The notes beneath the pieces are model-generated. The model worked only from the letters and a program-made list of their open reading frames with translations, searched no databases and was not told the DNA's origin. A stretch of DNA of 64,000 nt from Aldrovandia affinis. Lineage: Eukaryota; Chordata; Actinopteri; Notacanthiformes; Halosauridae. The stretch spans positions 3,061,001-3,125,000 of the forward strand of contig JAINUG010000018.1 in assembly GCA_029706075.1 (NCBI GenBank), read 5' to 3'. Positions within the stretch are counted from its first letter, which is position 1. Every line of letters begins with the position of its first letter. A program made the translations under genes and the position numbers. Positions 31,000 to 43,543 of this stretch are shown piece by piece.

Positions 31000-33666
31000 T
31001 TTTTAATTTTTAATTTTTTTACATTTTTATTCTGGGCCCACAGCCCTCTTTGGGGGACAACTCTTTTGTATACACACATATACATACACACACATATACA
31101 TACTGTATATACATGCATATACATTAAGTGTATTTACAGATTGTGCAGTTCTAGATGCAAATGTGATGTCTGTCCCCCCAGGAGCCCTCCCCTCCTTCCA
31201 CACTACCATTCCCCCCTCATTCCCCCCACCCCTCTTGATCCTACCACCACCCCCCTACCACCTCAATAACGTTGTGTTATCTAAGTAACTAGACAGATGG
31301 ACAGATAAACAAATAGACTGAGATAAATCCAGAGGAACAAACCTACAGATAGATACACAAACAAGCAGATGGAGGACAGGACGTTGCACGGAGTACAATA
31401 TAAAGCAAAATAAAATAAAATGGGAAAAAAATATAATAATGATAATAATAAAATGAAGCAATAATAATAAAGAAATGGAGATTTATATTTGGGGGGGTGT
31501 TAGAATGTTAGGGAGTGTAGTGTTTGGTAGTGTTTCTATTCTAATGTTGGTATATGGACTTGTGTATGTGTGTGTGTGTATTTTGTTTGTGTATGGGGTT
31601 ATAGTTAACCGTTCTCACGGTGTCCAAAGGTCCTGTTATGGCACTTGTGGCATGTGCTTTTTTTGAACAAGGTAATTTACCGTCTTCAAAGGATAAATGC
31701 ATTCTCCAACCGAACTTAACTTCAGGGGGAAATTACATCTGTGTTTTTCATTAAACTCACACCCATTATGTGACGCATAGTGCTTAGACTCTATGACGTT
31801 AAAAACAGCTGTAAGGCCTCCCGTGTGGTCCAGTGGTTACAACGTCCGATGCTGGCCACGGAGACCGGAGTTCAATTCCCCGTCTCGCCAGAGTCGGCTC
31901 TGGCCGGGAGTGCCACCAGCAGCGGCGATTGGCTGTCCGCTCCAGGGAGGGTGGAGGGAAGCCAACATGACATTCGCTGCGCAAAATAGTGGTCCTGTAG
32001 TGCCGGGTTAAGAGTGTATTTTTATTATCCAGTTTACTAAAATGGAGGACATCTCTAATCCAGGCCTCATGGGATGGAGGGGAGGGTGACCTCCAACAAA
32101 GTAGTATCAGTTGTCTAGCTAATAGGGTCAAGAAGGCCACAAGGTCTGCTTTAATTTTTGGCAGAGCCACTGTGTGCGGTGTTACCCCAAAAATTGTCAT
32201 TAGCACGGTTGGCTCAAAAGACACCTGTAGTACTTTTGACAGCGTTTAAAAAATATTAGACCAGTAATTATGAAGAGCCGGGCAAGATCACAACATGTGG
32301 ATCAATGAGGCAGGAAACTGTCGACATCTGTCACAGAGAGGGTCAGCATCAGGGTAAATTTGAGAGAGTAAGTTTTGTCCAGTGGGTGCGATGTATAATC
32401 CTACATTGGATTAGGCCATGTTTGGCACATGCAGAGGAGGAGTGAACCCGGAGACGAATCCTATCCCATAGGTCATCGTCAAATTCCTCCCCCAAATCCT
32501 GTTCCCATGCTGCCCTGATAGCTAGCATTGAGGAGCTACGGAGAGAGAAAATTCTCTCTTATGCACATGAGATAATACCCTTTGATGTGAGGGGTAATAT
32601 TAGAAAAGCGTCAATGGGGGGGCTTACTGGTTGAAAAGGAAAATGTCCCGGACAAAGCTACGAATCTGCAGATACCATAAAAAATGACTGGTATACCAAA
32701 TTTAGCCGAGATCTGCAGGAAAGATGCAAAGCTACCCTCGATATACAAATCGTTAAATGTCCTTAGGCCAAAATTAGACCACATGTAAAAAGCTCCATCT
32801 ATTAGAGAAGGAGGAAATGCGTGATTTCTATAAATAGGGGCTTGCAATGAAAAGGTTTTCAGTCTGAAATGCCGTCTGAGTTGATTCCAGATTTTGAGAG
32901 TCGTCTTGACTAAAATGTTTTTGCGGTAATCTAAGCTGAGTACACCAAAGCAGGCAGAAAGGATGGGATACAGGATGCCGCCTCCATCCTCAGCCAAGCT
33001 GGGGCATTCTGCAGGCCATCTCGGTCTGCACGCAGCCAATGCTGGAGTATGCGGAAGTTGGCCACCCAGTAATAGAAATTAAAATTTGGTAGGGTCATGC
33101 CCCCCCACCTCCTTGGCCTCTGAAGGTATACTTTACGGATTCTTGGGTTCTTTTTATCCCAAATGAACTCTGAGATAATCCCATCTAGTTTTGAAAAAAT
33201 ATTTTGGGATAAAGATAGGGATGCACTGAAACAGGAAGGAGAATTTAGGTAGGACATTCATTTTCACAGAGTTGATTCGACCGGCAAGAGACAGAGGGAG
33301 CAGTGACTATCTCTCAAAGTCCTGCTGTACATGAGTGAGGAGAGGGGCAAAATTAAATTTGAAAAGATTCTCAAATTTGTCAGTAACCTGGACCCCCAGG
33401 TACGTAAACTTGTCCCTGACTGTTTTAAATGGCAGTGTGTGAAGTGGGTATTCGCGGGCTGGGGCACTTCGAGGGAAAAGTTAACTCTGTAGCCAGAGAC
33501 GCGGCCAAACGTATTGAGAACAGACAGCACGGTAGGCATAGACGTGTCTGGTCTAGAGACATAGAGAAGCAAGTCATCCGCATAAAGCGAAACTCTTTGC
33601 TCAATGCCATCCCTGGTCATGCCCAAAATGTGAGGGTTAGATTGTAGTGCAGTGGCGAGAGGCTCA
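31000..33666 (-). pseudogene. L1 ORF2, RT active site to C-terminus, and 3' UTR
   Basis: SLYADDLLLYVSRPD (about 33560-33605) is the reverse transcriptase catalytic motif. Downstream are IISEFIWDKKNPRIRKVYL and RRWGGMTLPNFNFYYWVAN, typical of the L1 region after the RT. The last coding part (FLTLLARQLILLCWRSPSPP) ends near 32020, where a SINE intervenes. The 3' UTR is about 0.8 kb with a C-rich segment and ends near 31000 in an A-rich tail. Several frame changes (near 32940, 33260 and 33400) make it inactive. Confidence 0.85.
31812..32013 (+). mobile_element. tRNA-Glu-derived SINE
   Basis: The head CTCCCGTGTGGTCCAGTGG aligns with tRNA-Glu, with B box GGAGTTCAATTCCCC. A body with CGGCTCTGGCCGGGAGTGCC and CAGGGAGGGTGGAGGG follows. 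About 200 bp. It lies within the L1, between the end of ORF2 and the 3' UTR. The copy at 20887 shares head and body. Confidence 0.75.
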
Positions 33667-34205
33667 ATGGTGTTAGATTTTGGTATTTTCCTTAAACAAT
33701 GTTATTCACAGTCTCGAGTAAAATCTGTATGCCCCCACTACCCATCCTGTTTCCACCTGGGTGTTAAGTACCCTTTTCCAAATGCGAGATCTCCCCCGAC
33801 TCAGGTGCCGAGAGCCATTGGAAAGCAACCCTGGGTGAATAGAAATGATAATGTCTGAAGAGTCATTGACTACGTTTACATGCACACCATATTCCGATTA
33901 ACGTCCATATTCAGGTTAAGGCAATATTCCGAATAAGGTGTTTACATGCGCCGCAGAATGTTGAGCTACGGGAATATTCCCGTTTACATGTTAATCGGCA
34001 TATTCCGAATAAACCAGCGATGTAGTGCCGCGCAAGGGCTTTCTGGGTACTCAGCTGAATAAATAGGCGCGTTATTTTCCTGCAGTAATTCCCATTTCCA
34101 CAAAAGGCTTGAAAATGCTTGCTTTTGCGTTATATTGTGTTGTCTTCTTAGCACTTCTACATCATAATGTAACAAGAACACTCGTTCTCATTCACATCCT
34201 CAACC

Positions 34206-34735
34206 ATGGCAGACGAGAATGCGAGGAAATGGCAAATGGAGCTATGGTACTTGTTAATATGCCATTTATGCCAATCAGAACCCCCCGGAGACTATGGATG
34301 AAAGTTCGCAGCCAGGACTGGTGGTACAGAGTAGTGATGGTAGAGTTTACGGATGCAGAGTGGAGAGAAAATTTCCGCATGTCGAGAGGCTCATTCAACA
34401 ACTGTGCCGAATGATGGAAAGGGTTATGGAACCTTCCCAAGACACAGTACGTGCGCCTGTGCCACTTCCAATGCGCGTTGCTATCGTTCTGTACAAACTG
34501 GCAAGTTGTGCTGAGTATCGTGTGGTTGCGAATCAGTTCGGTGTCCACAAGTGTACGGTGAAGAAATTTGTCTACATGTTCTGCCACGGCATGGTAGGCT
34601 CCGTTATCAGTCAGTTAATTAAAGTACCCACTGTTGAAGAAGCATGCGCAATTGCAGAGAGATTTGAACAGGCCCACTACATTCCTCAAATCATAGGCTG
34701 TGTGGGTCACCTGCTCCATTCTCCATACCTATAGA
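34206..34735 (+). pseudogene. HARBI1-like transposase, truncated
   Basis: It begins MADENARKWQMELWYLL at 34206. The following segment reads WWYRVVMVEFTDAEWRENF, and a third frame (34410-34720) gives VAIVLYKLASCAEYRVVANQ, FGVHKCTVKKFVYMF and HYIPQIIGCV. This is the N-terminal and helix-turn-helix part of a Harbinger transposase (DDE type). It has two frame changes (near 34270 and 34405). It ends at IIGCV, just before where the first catalytic Asp (usually DGTH) should be, so the catalytic domain is gone. Non-functional. Confidence 0.8.
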
Positions 34736-35249
34736 TAAAAACATAATTTAGGAACTCAGTAGCCAGGTAGCCTAACATTACTTTTTACATTAAACAAATA
34801 GTTAGCTCAAACTTAACTAGCTAACATCAGCTAACGTTACCACCTGTAAAGATAACTTCTTACCATCATCGTCAGTCTCAAATGTGCTGCTACCACTTGT
34901 ACCACTTGTGCTTGGTTTGCCTTCGGACAGAGGTGTGGGTGGCTGTGTTGGGTCCACTCCATTCTCTATAAAGTTATATAAATAGACAAAACTCAGACGA
35001 CGGGGCTGGGGTTTTGACCGTGCACTTGTTCAGATAACTTAACTTTAGCTATCAAACTTACCGGCATCGTCGTCAACATCAAATGTGCTTGGATCACCTT
35101 CAGCCAGATGTACAAAGCCAACGTCGACTCCGCTCTCTTGTGCCATTGCCAGTGGTCTCTGTCCCATAATTTCATCCATGGCCTCGAAATAGGTGAAACT
35201 GGCCGGATTAGAGCCGCTGGTATTGTTTAGTTTTTTAGCTTTATAGTAG

Positions 35250-36660
35250 TGTCACGGCGGGGACCAGAAAACCAGGCGCGGACCCAGAAATGCAGAAACT
35301 TATTTTATTCGGTGAACAGGCAAAGGTCAGGCAGGAGTAATCAGGGCAATGCAGAGATCCAAAGGATGGTCGGGGACAGGCAGAGTTCGTTGCGGGCTTC
35401 AGGGGTATCAGGGGCAGGCAAGGCGTGGTCAGTGGGCAGGCGAAGGTCGAAAACGAGAAGGCAGTCCAGGGAACACAGGGAGGAGCGGAACGAGACTGGG
35501 GTACTGACGAACACTGGAGCACAAGCACGAACACGAACACGAAGCAACAAAAACGCTGGGAAACAGAGATAACGCGGGAGAGTAATGTGAGCATAACGCA
35601 AAGCACAAGACAATCTGGCAACGAACATGGGAAAACACACAGCTTAAATACATTTAGACCTAACAAGAAACAATCAGGAATAAACATGAATGCAGCTGAC
35701 TGCAATCAGACACATGAGGAATTAAGTGGAAACGATAATACAATAACGAGACAATCAGGAAATGAACAGTTAACCACATTGTCGGAGTTCGGATCGGGTC
35801 TCAGCCAGGGCCAGATGGACTGAGTGATCCGACGCCGTATTTAATACTTCTTAAAACAACACATTTCGAGTCAGATGTAATCGGGTTTTATTGTATGCAA
35901 TGCGAAATCACCTACAAGGAAACCAGGCTGTTCGCGAAGCAGCTCTCCCCCCTTGACCATGCATCAACCTTTTAACTTCTCATAACTCCTCCTGCCTGGG
36001 AGCTTGACGTCATAACCACACCCCCTTGGACTCAGCTCCCTCCCACGATCTCACAGCACGTTCTCTGCACCCCAATTGGTTCCCTTCTGTTCTTATCCAT
36101 TAACGTCTTTATGGTTCCCGTCACTAATCAGGCAATCAGGAGAAGTGGGAGGAATGTGAAGATTCTAGCCAGCTCTCTCCCCCCCCCTTGTGACCCCTGC
36201 TTTCTCGGAGTTTATTGCTGTGATAATGGACCCTTGGATCACCAATTCAGATTTATGGTGGTCCCATCTATGTGTCCCTTGGGGTTTTTAAGGTGTGTGA
36301 TCTACCCAGCCTTCAGCGTGATAATCTAAGTCCCACCTGTAGGCCATCTTTATGGCTTTATGGTTATCTGTGGCTGGCCCCAGCTAGCAGCCCGTGCAGG
36401 AATTTGGCCGGCTGCAGGCACCCTAAACCCCCAACCCAACTCTACCAACTGAGCCACAGAGGTCCACACAAAATAGGCTTACATTCATATTACAAAAAAT
36501 CTCCCACAACATCAGACATAACGAGAAACAGGTGAAACAAATAATACACTGACGAGACTGGAACAGGTAAGCGAAAGTAAAAACACGGACCAGACACCAA
36601 GGAAACATGGAACAAACTACAAACGCTTAGTTAGGGGAAACACGAACACGAGACGTGACA
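35250..36660 (-). repeat. 3' LTR of the Gypsy chromovirus, with an insertion
   Basis: TGTCACGGCGGGG to GAGACGTGACA; 678 bp of LTR plus a 729-bp inserted solo LTR and its 4-bp duplication. A polypurine-type tract (C-rich on this strand) adjoins it at 36661-36675. Long open frames here are LTR sequence and not genes. Confidence 0.93.
35780..36508. mobile_element. Solo LTR inside the Gypsy LTR (fossil)
   Basis: Termini TGTCGGAG and CTCCCACA are inverted to each other. It is flanked by a 4-bp duplication ACAT (35776-35779 and 36509-36512). The other Gypsy LTR has the uninterrupted sequence CCACATCAGAC at 42987, proving the boundaries. Near its right end a tRNA-like stretch (minus strand GTGGCTCAGTTGGTAGAG, about 36445-36465) may be a SINE head fragment. 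Whole as an LTR; must be younger than the Gypsy insertion. Confidence 0.88.
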
Positions 36661-39189
36661 GTACCCCCCCCCCTAGGGACGCCACCTGGCGGATCACCAA
36701 CCTGTACTGGATGCCGAGACAGGAATTCCTGGATTAGGGGAGGTCGACGATATGTCTCTCAGGTACCCAATCGTTCCTCGGGACCATACCCCTCCCAATC
36801 CACCAGAAATTGGCGACCACGGCCCCTGCGTCGGACATCCAGCAGGCGGCGAACAGTGTAGACTGGGCCCCCTTCGATGAGCCGGGGGGGAGGTGGGGTG
36901 CGGACAGGAGGGCTAAAACGGGAGACAACATAGGGTTTTAGACGAGACACGTGAAACACAGGGTGGATGCGGCGTAGGGGAGGAGGGAGGCGCAACTGTA
37001 TGGCTGAGGGGGTGATAACATGAACAATGGAGTAGGGACCAATAAATCTGGGGGATAATTTTTACACAAACTACGCAGGGGAATGTCTTTAGCAGATAGC
37101 CAAACTTTCTGACCGACTCTGTAGTGAGGAGCAGGGGGCGGCGGCGGTCGGCCTGGCTCTTCATAGCCGAGACATGACGAAGCAGGGTGGCACGCGCTCT
37201 CCTCCAAGTCTTCTGGGCTCTATTCACAAAAACTTTGGCAGATGGCACCTCCACCTCTCTCTCCTCCTCCGGAAATAGAGGAGGTTGGTACCCTAGACTG
37301 CACTGAAAAGGAGACATACCAGTGGGAGGAAACGGGAGGGAATTGTGTGCGTACTCCACCCAGGGCAGGGAGCGTGACCAAGTGGTAGGGGTTTGTTCGG
37401 CTAGACAGCGCAGTCCCTTCCCCAACTCCTGGTTGTAACGTTCCGTCCTGGCCATTGGTCTCTGGATGGAAACCGGAAGAGAGGTTAGGTTTGGCGCCAA
37501 TGAGGAGCAGAACGCTCTCCAGAACCCGCTGGAAAACTGGGGACCCCGATCCGAGGTCATCTCCTGCGGCAATCCATGGAGGCGAAAAACATGTTTGATC
37601 ATGAGTTCTGCGGTCTCTTTAGCAGAGGGGAGTTTGGGCAGGGGAATGAAATGAACACTTTTAGAAAACCGGTCTACCACCGTGGGGACGACTGTGTTAC
37701 CTTCTGATGGTGGTAGACCGGTCACAAAGTCTAGGCGACGTGGGACCATGGGCATTGTGGAACCGCCAAGGGCTGAAGGAGACCACTGGGACGAGCGTTG
37801 GAGGACTTGGACCGGGCACAGGGCACACAGGCTGTCACGAATTCGACCGTGTCGATTTCCTCATAGTGGGCCACCAAAACCTACGTGAAAGAAAGGCTAG
37901 GGTGCGTGAAACCCCGGGTGACAGGCCATCGGGGAGGAATGGGCCACTCCAGTACTTGAGACCGGACGGTCTCAGGAACGAATAGGCGGTTGGCCGGCGT
38001 CTCCCTGTGAGACCGTGTAGAGAAGCGCCTCCTCCACCGCCCGAACAATGTCAAATTTGGCTGCCGCTAACACGCAGCTAGGGGCAGGATAGGTTCAGGG
38101 CTACTCTCCTCTTCTGGAGAGTCGTAGATCCGGGATAGGGCATCAGGTTTTATATTCTTTGAACCTGGGACGAAATGACAGAGTGAAAACAAAACGGGCA
38201 AAAAATAGGGACCATCTAGCTTGACGCGGTTAAGCCGCTGAGCTGAGTGGAGATACTCCAAGTTACGATGATCTGTCCAAACCAAGAACGGCACAGTGGC
38301 TCCCTCTAACCAGTGTCTCCACTCCTCGAAAGCTAATTTAATGGCCAGGAGTTCTCGGTCGCCAATAGTGTAGTTCCTTTCTGTAGTGGAGGCGGTGTGA
38401 AAAAGAAGGCGCAAGGGTGTACCTTATTGTCCTTGGTTCGTTGAGATAGGATTGCCCCAGTGCCTGAGTCAGAGGCATCCACCTCCACAATGAACTGACG
38501 TGTGGGATCCGGGAGTGCGAGGATGGGGGCAGATGTAAACCGGGACTTGAGTCTCTCGAAGGCCTCCTGGGCATCGGGGTTCCAACGAAAGGAAAACTTG
38601 GTGGAAGTGAGAGAGATTAACGGTGCGGCGATAGTGCTGTAACTCCGTACAAACCGTCTGTAAAAGTTGGCGAATCCTAAAAAGCGTTGGAGTTGTTTTA
38701 CGGTCGGTGGGGCGGGCCATTCCTGTACCGCCTGCACCTTGGTGGGGTCCATCTCCAGATGGCCTCGGGAGATGATAAAACCCAGAAATTGAACGGAGGT
38801 CTTGTGGAATTCACACTTCTCGGCTTTGATAAATAGCTGGTTTTCGAGAAGTCTCTGGATGACTTGACGCACATGCTGTACATGTTCCTCCATAGTTTTG
38901 GAAAAAATCAGGATGTCATCCAAATAAACATACGCAAAGCGGGACAACATGTCCCGGAGTACATCGTTCACCAATCCCTGAAAGACAGCAGGGGCATTGG
39001 TGAGACTGAAAGGCATGGCCAGGTATTCATAATGACCTGTGTGGGTGTTGAAGGCCGTCTTCCACTCATCCCCCTCCCGAATCCGGACCAAGTGGTAGGC
39101 GTTGCGGAGATCCAATTTAGTGAAGAACTGCCCCTCCTGAAGGTTGTCGAATGCCGATGACATCAATGGGAGTGGGTAGCGGTTTTTAA

Positions 39190-40705
39190 CCCTCTGAGGT
39201 CCGTGCTAAGCTTTTAGATGTTTTTTGATTTTGGCATGGTCTGATATTTATCTCAATTTCATCAATTTAACACACACTTACTCCAAAGTGTTTGATATTT
39301 TTATTTGAAGGACAATCACAGCTACATTTGTATGCCATCAATAGTTTGGTCAGTATCATATGCAGCTTGTAAATAGATCTACAAACACACAAGTTAAAAA
39401 TAGTAAATTTTCTGCTGTCACAAAAAGTTGTGAAAGCACACACTAAACTATAGTGACGAATTGTTTTGCCAATGTGCGTTTGTTCATCAAGGTCTTGGTT
39501 ATGTAAGGGTGTGAAAACAGTTTAGCACATCTGATATCTAAATAGCTAAAAACCTGTTTTTATCAGAACTGGTCACATTTATTTCAGGCTGTGGGAGGGC
39601 TAAATGCTAAATACCTGAATATTCATTATTCATTGTCCACACCTCTAAGATCTGTCAGATGGGCCATCTCACTGGGCCATCAGTGTTATATTCTGAGTTC
39701 CTGTTCTGTTGTTTTTGGTCTTTGTTTATTTTTCATTCAGTCCTTATTCATTATTCTTTATCCAGTATTGCATTTTCCCTGTTCTGTCACGTTCTGCTCC
39801 CTGTCTGTCCTTGTTCCGTTTATTTCGAGATCCACTCGTTGTCTTGTCATGCACTTCGGGAGTTTATACTTTTCGGGTTTTTTCCGCCTTCGCTTATTAT
39901 CTCGTTTTCTTCCTTCTTACTTTCTAGATTGCACTTTGTATATATTAGGTAGATGTGTATAGTACTAACCAACTAATCTACTAACGTTAGGGATTTAGAT
40001 TAAGTTACTAACATGCGGAATATGTTTGGCGTCACAAGACGCGAAATTCATATATTTTCACGAGTATTTGAAAACAAGCGAAATAAATAACATTTTAGGC
40101 TGTTTGAAAAGTATTCTTCCATAGATCTTGTGTGCATATTGCAATTTGTTACGTTGCAACACGCGGAATATGTAGTCACAAGACGCGGAATTCATATATT
40201 GAATATATATACGAGTATTTGATAACATGGCAAATCAAATATAGTTACTTACTCTTAAATCAGTTATTGTCTTCGATCGCTTTCCATCAATACTCTCAAA
40301 CACTGCAGCGCAGAAAATCTTTCCATCTTGAATAAAATTGTATGTCTGTATAAAATCTTGCTTCAAATTGTCGGGACAGTTTATGTGTTTACGCCGGCGT
40401 TTTCACACATGGCCCCACGCCCCTCCCCACACCTCCCCGAAACTCGCACCTAGTTACCATGTCAATAGAAATGGGACGTTACTACCAGGTAAAAAAGAGA
40501 GTAAAAGGCAAGGTTTACTTTTGGTCTAATTAACCTAATTTAAAAATCCCATTTGATTTGCCAGTGCTCAAATCGGAAAGTCGCGATTCTAAGGTTTCTG
40601 TCAATGTTTTTGTCGCGTGTGTATGATAAAATATCGCGAAGTTAGAAATAGTAATATACTTTTATTGCTGCTGGGAGCGGCGCCGCTCCCGTCGACCTCA
40701 GGGGG
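39190..40705 (-). mobile_element. piggyBac-family element 3, in the Gypsy RT region
   Basis: 1516 bp between TTAA at 39186-39189 and 40706-40709, termini CCTCTGAGGTCCGTGC and GTCGACCTCAGGGGG. Oriented like element 2. It keeps the leader and a shortened first exon with a reverse-complemented GTAAGT donor near 40250. About 330 bp of LTR-like sequence (39681-40012) replaces part of its interior. No catalytic core. Confidence 0.95.
39681..40012 (+). mobile_element. LTR-like fragment inside piggyBac element 3
   Basis: Pyrimidine-rich block starting TGTTATATTCTGAG and ending AAGTTACTAAC. Its last 26 bases match the first bases of this window, where the same family continues onward. Probably the 5' part of the LTR family seen at 1-505. 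Partial; no coding part. Confidence 0.4.
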
Positions 40706-42461
40706 TTAATAGTGATGGCGTTGAGCCCCCTGTAGTCAATACAAGGACGCAGGGTTCCATCTTTCTTTTTAACAAAGAAAAATCCTGCGCCAGCAGGGGA
40801 TGACGAAGGGCGGATGATACCTGAGGTTAGAGACGTGGAGATGTACTCCTCCATAGCTTTGTGTTCTGGGGCGGATAAAGAATACAGGTGGCCTCTGGGT
40901 GGAGTAGAACCAGGAAGAAGGTTAATAGGACAGTCATAGGCACGATGAGGTGGTAATGTGCAGGCACGGGACTTACTGAACGCCTGGCCGAGATCGTGAT
41001 ATTCGGGGGGCACTAGTGACAGGTCAACTGGTCTCTCCTTAGCCATGGATGAGGATCCCCAGGGGTAGTAGCGGAACGCAGGCATGACTTCTGGCAGAAA
41101 ACACTCCACTCCCGGATGTTTCCAGTCGCCCAGTCAATGCTGGGGTTGTGGGTTGCCAGCCAGGGTCCGCCAAGCACTACAGGAGCAAGAGGGGATTCCA
41201 TAAGGTAGAACGCCAGTTTCTCCTGTGATTCCCAGAAACTAGCAGATCCAGTGGCTGGGTGATCTCCTGGATCTCGGCTAGGGGCGTGCCCATCAGGGTC
41301 TTGGTTTGGAGGGGGTCGCTAAACGAGATACTGGGACTCCTATCGACGAACCAGGGTAGGGCAGATGAGGTTAGCATCGGACCCCGAGTCAATCAGAGCC
41401 TGCACGGGAACAGTTCTCCTTGCCAGGAGAAGGACGTGGAGCATGGGGCGTTGAGGTCGGAAGGTAGAAAACTGAGAGGCGCCCGTCAGAACCTTCCTCT
41501 TCACTGGACGGGCGCTGTCTTTTACCGGACAGGATAACCGGAAATGTCCCTTGCCTCCGCAGTACAGGCAAAGTCCTCCCTCCCGGTGGCGCTGGCATTC
41601 GGTCTCGGACAGATGAGTCCGATTCACCTGCATGGGCTCCGCAGTCGCCATGGGTTGGCGGGGAAGTCGGGTCGTGTCGTTGGGCGGAAACGGGGGAAGC
41701 AGGAGACTCCTGACGCCTCTTTCCTCTCTCCTGCAGACGAGTGTCGATGCGGATAGCCAGGTCCACGAGTCTGTCCAGGTCCTGGGGTAGATCGCACACG
41801 GTTAGTTCGTCCAGAACCCGCTCGGAAAGGCCGTGCAAGAAGGCATCGTAGGTGGCCACGGCATTCCATCCTGCTGAGGTCGCCAGGGTCCGGAACTCGA
41901 TGGAGTAGTCCGAGACGGATTGTCCTCCCTGGCGAAGCTGAAGCAGTTGACGTGCCACGCCCGTCCGACCGAGGACCGGTCGAAAACCCTTCTCATCTCC
42001 TCCGCGAAGGATGAGAAGGTTGTGAGAGTAGGGTGTCCAGACTCCCAGAGAGAGGTTCCCCATAGGCGAGCTTTTCCCCAAGGAGTGTGAGTACATAGGC
42101 GACCTCGCTCGTTCCGTAGGAAATGAGGAGGTTGGAGTTCGAACACAAGCGAGCATTGACTCAAAAAAGCGCGACATGAGTTGGGGTCGCCCAGGTAGCG
42201 TTCGGAGGGTAATCGTGGTTCGGACCCCCTCTGATAGCCAGCTTGCGTCTGCACCTGGATAGCTGCGTTCTGTGCAGAACGGGCGTTTCTGCAGACTCTT
42301 GAGTGATACGGACCATGGACGGAAAGCTGCTCCGCCAGAGCTTGACGGTCTGCTGCAACGTCCGCAACTCCGCTTCGTGATGCCCAAGGCGAATTCCGTG
42401 GTAACGGGCAACGTCGCTGGGATCGGATCGGTCCGCTGGTTCCATCTTGGCCAGATTGTTC

Positions 42462-43139
42462 TGTCACGGCGGGGACCAGAAAACCAGGCGCGGACCCAGA
42501 AATGCAGAAACTTATTTTATTCGGTGAACAGGCAAAGGTCAGGCAGGAGTAATCAGGGCAATGCAGAGATCCAAAGGATGGTCGGGGACAGGCAGAGTTC
42601 GTTGCGGGCTTCAGGGTATCAGGGGCAGGCAAGGCGTGGTCAGTGGGCAGGCGAAGGTCGAAAACGAGAAGGCAGTCCAGGGAACACAGGGAGGAGCGGG
42701 AACGAGACTGGGGTACTGACGAACACTGGAGCACAAGCACGAACACGAACACGAAGCAACAAAACGCTGGGAAACAGAGATAACGCTGGGAGAGTAATGT
42801 GAGCATAACGCAAAGCACAAGACAATCTGGCAACGAACATGGGAAAACACACAGCTTAAATACATTTATACCTAACAAGAAACAATCAGGAATAAACATG
42901 AATGCAGCTGACTGCAATCAGACACATGAGGAATTAAGTGGAAACGATAATACAATAACGAGACAATCAGGAAATGAACAGTTAACCACATCAGACATAA
43001 CGAGAAACAGGTGAAACAGATAATACACTGACGAGACTGGAACAGGTAAGCGAAAGTAAAAACACGGACCAGACACCAAGGAAACATGGAACAAACTACA
43101 AACGCTTAGTTAGGGGAAACACGAACACGAGACGTGACA
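42462..43139 (-). repeat. 5' LTR of the Gypsy chromovirus
   Basis: 678 bp, TGTCACGGCGGGG to GAGACGTGACA, uninterrupted. On the minus strand gag (starting MEPADRSDPSDVARYHG) follows it directly. Confidence 0.95.
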
Positions 43140-43543
43140 AGTAGGCTGCCTTGAGGGTTTTCCACCGATGTTTGACCTGGTCAGCAGTGCGCACAAAACC
43201 TGCTTCTTTGAGTTTGTCGCACACCCTTTTAAAAATATCGCTATTGCGGTGCTTTCGCCATCGATGTATTCCATGATATTTAGATCTTTCATGATTTGAA
43301 TACATACATTTGTCTCATCCTCGCTCCAGAAGTGATTACTTTTCTGAGTGCTTTTAGCCATGTTGCCAAATTGCTAGCTAAAGCTATTGCTATAGCAACC
43401 AAGCTAAATTACCCAGATTCCTTGCAAAATGAACATGCGACGAAATTAATATTCCGTTAAGGGGCATATTCCGACTAACATGTTTACATGACCCAATAAT
43501 CTGGTTAATACAGGCATATGGTGTGCATGTAAACGTAGTCATT

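Larger units (their letters stand above)
36661..42461 (-). mobile_element. Gypsy chromovirus internal region (fossil)
   Basis: Recognisable domains on the minus strand: gag from about 42445; CCHC knuckle near 41560; protease near 41400; RT on both sides of the piggyBac element (about 40710-41000 and 38400-39180); RNase H near 38150-38400; integrase near 37150-37700 (TSDRGPQFSSGFW); chromodomain near 36760-36900 ([12 protein letters not shown]). The chromodomain places it among the chromoviruses, which are thought to be guided to modified histones. Broken in several places. Confidence 0.92.
35250..43139 (-). mobile_element. Gypsy chromovirus with both LTRs (fossil, young)
   Basis: Minus-strand LTR retrotransposon flanked by a 5-bp duplication AGTAG (35245-35249 and 43140-43144). 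Parts in order from high to low coordinate: 5' LTR, gag with a CCHC knuckle, protease, reverse transcriptase, RNase H, integrase, chromodomain, 3' LTR. The two LTRs differ by only a handful of changes by eye, so it is young. It is broken in several places and contains two later insertions, a solo LTR in the 3' LTR and a piggyBac element in the reverse transcriptase region. Confidence 0.95.
34864..43361 (-). pseudogene. Harbinger Myb/SANT-like partner gene, split by Gypsy
   Basis: DNA-binding partner of the Harbinger transposase. Exon 1 starts at 43361 (MAKSTQKSNHFWSEDETNV) and contains RVCDKLKEAGFVRTADQVKH, a trihelix/Myb-like domain, with one frame change near 43260. The exon is interrupted at AGTAG (43140-43144) by the Gypsy element and resumes at 35249 (KKLNNTSGSNPASFTYFEAM) to a donor GTAAGT at 35062. 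A second exon (34864-34965; acceptor TTATAG, donor GTAAGA) encodes a Ser/Thr-rich acidic tail (GKPSTSGTSGSSTFETDDD). The final exon is not identified. Confidence 0.75.
33868..43540 (+). mobile_element. PIF/Harbinger element 1, opened by Gypsy
   Basis: Termini GACTACGTTTACATGCACAC and the inverse, flanked by ATT (33865-33867 and 43541-43543). It carries a HARBI1-type transposase remnant on the plus strand and a Myb/SANT-like gene on the minus strand, the usual Harbinger gene pair. A Gypsy element with its own 5-bp duplication splits the Myb gene; without it the Harbinger is about 1.8 kb. It sits in the LTR of the ERV-like element. Confidence 0.9.

Noticed and set aside
31075-31120. TATACACACATATACATAC repeats as a CRISPR-like or regulatory array
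   Set aside because: Simple TA/CA microsatellite within the L1 3' UTR of an animal genome.
35241-35705. Long frames in the Gypsy LTRs (also 42462-42917)
   Set aside because: Present in both LTRs without homology to proteins; LTR composition explains them.
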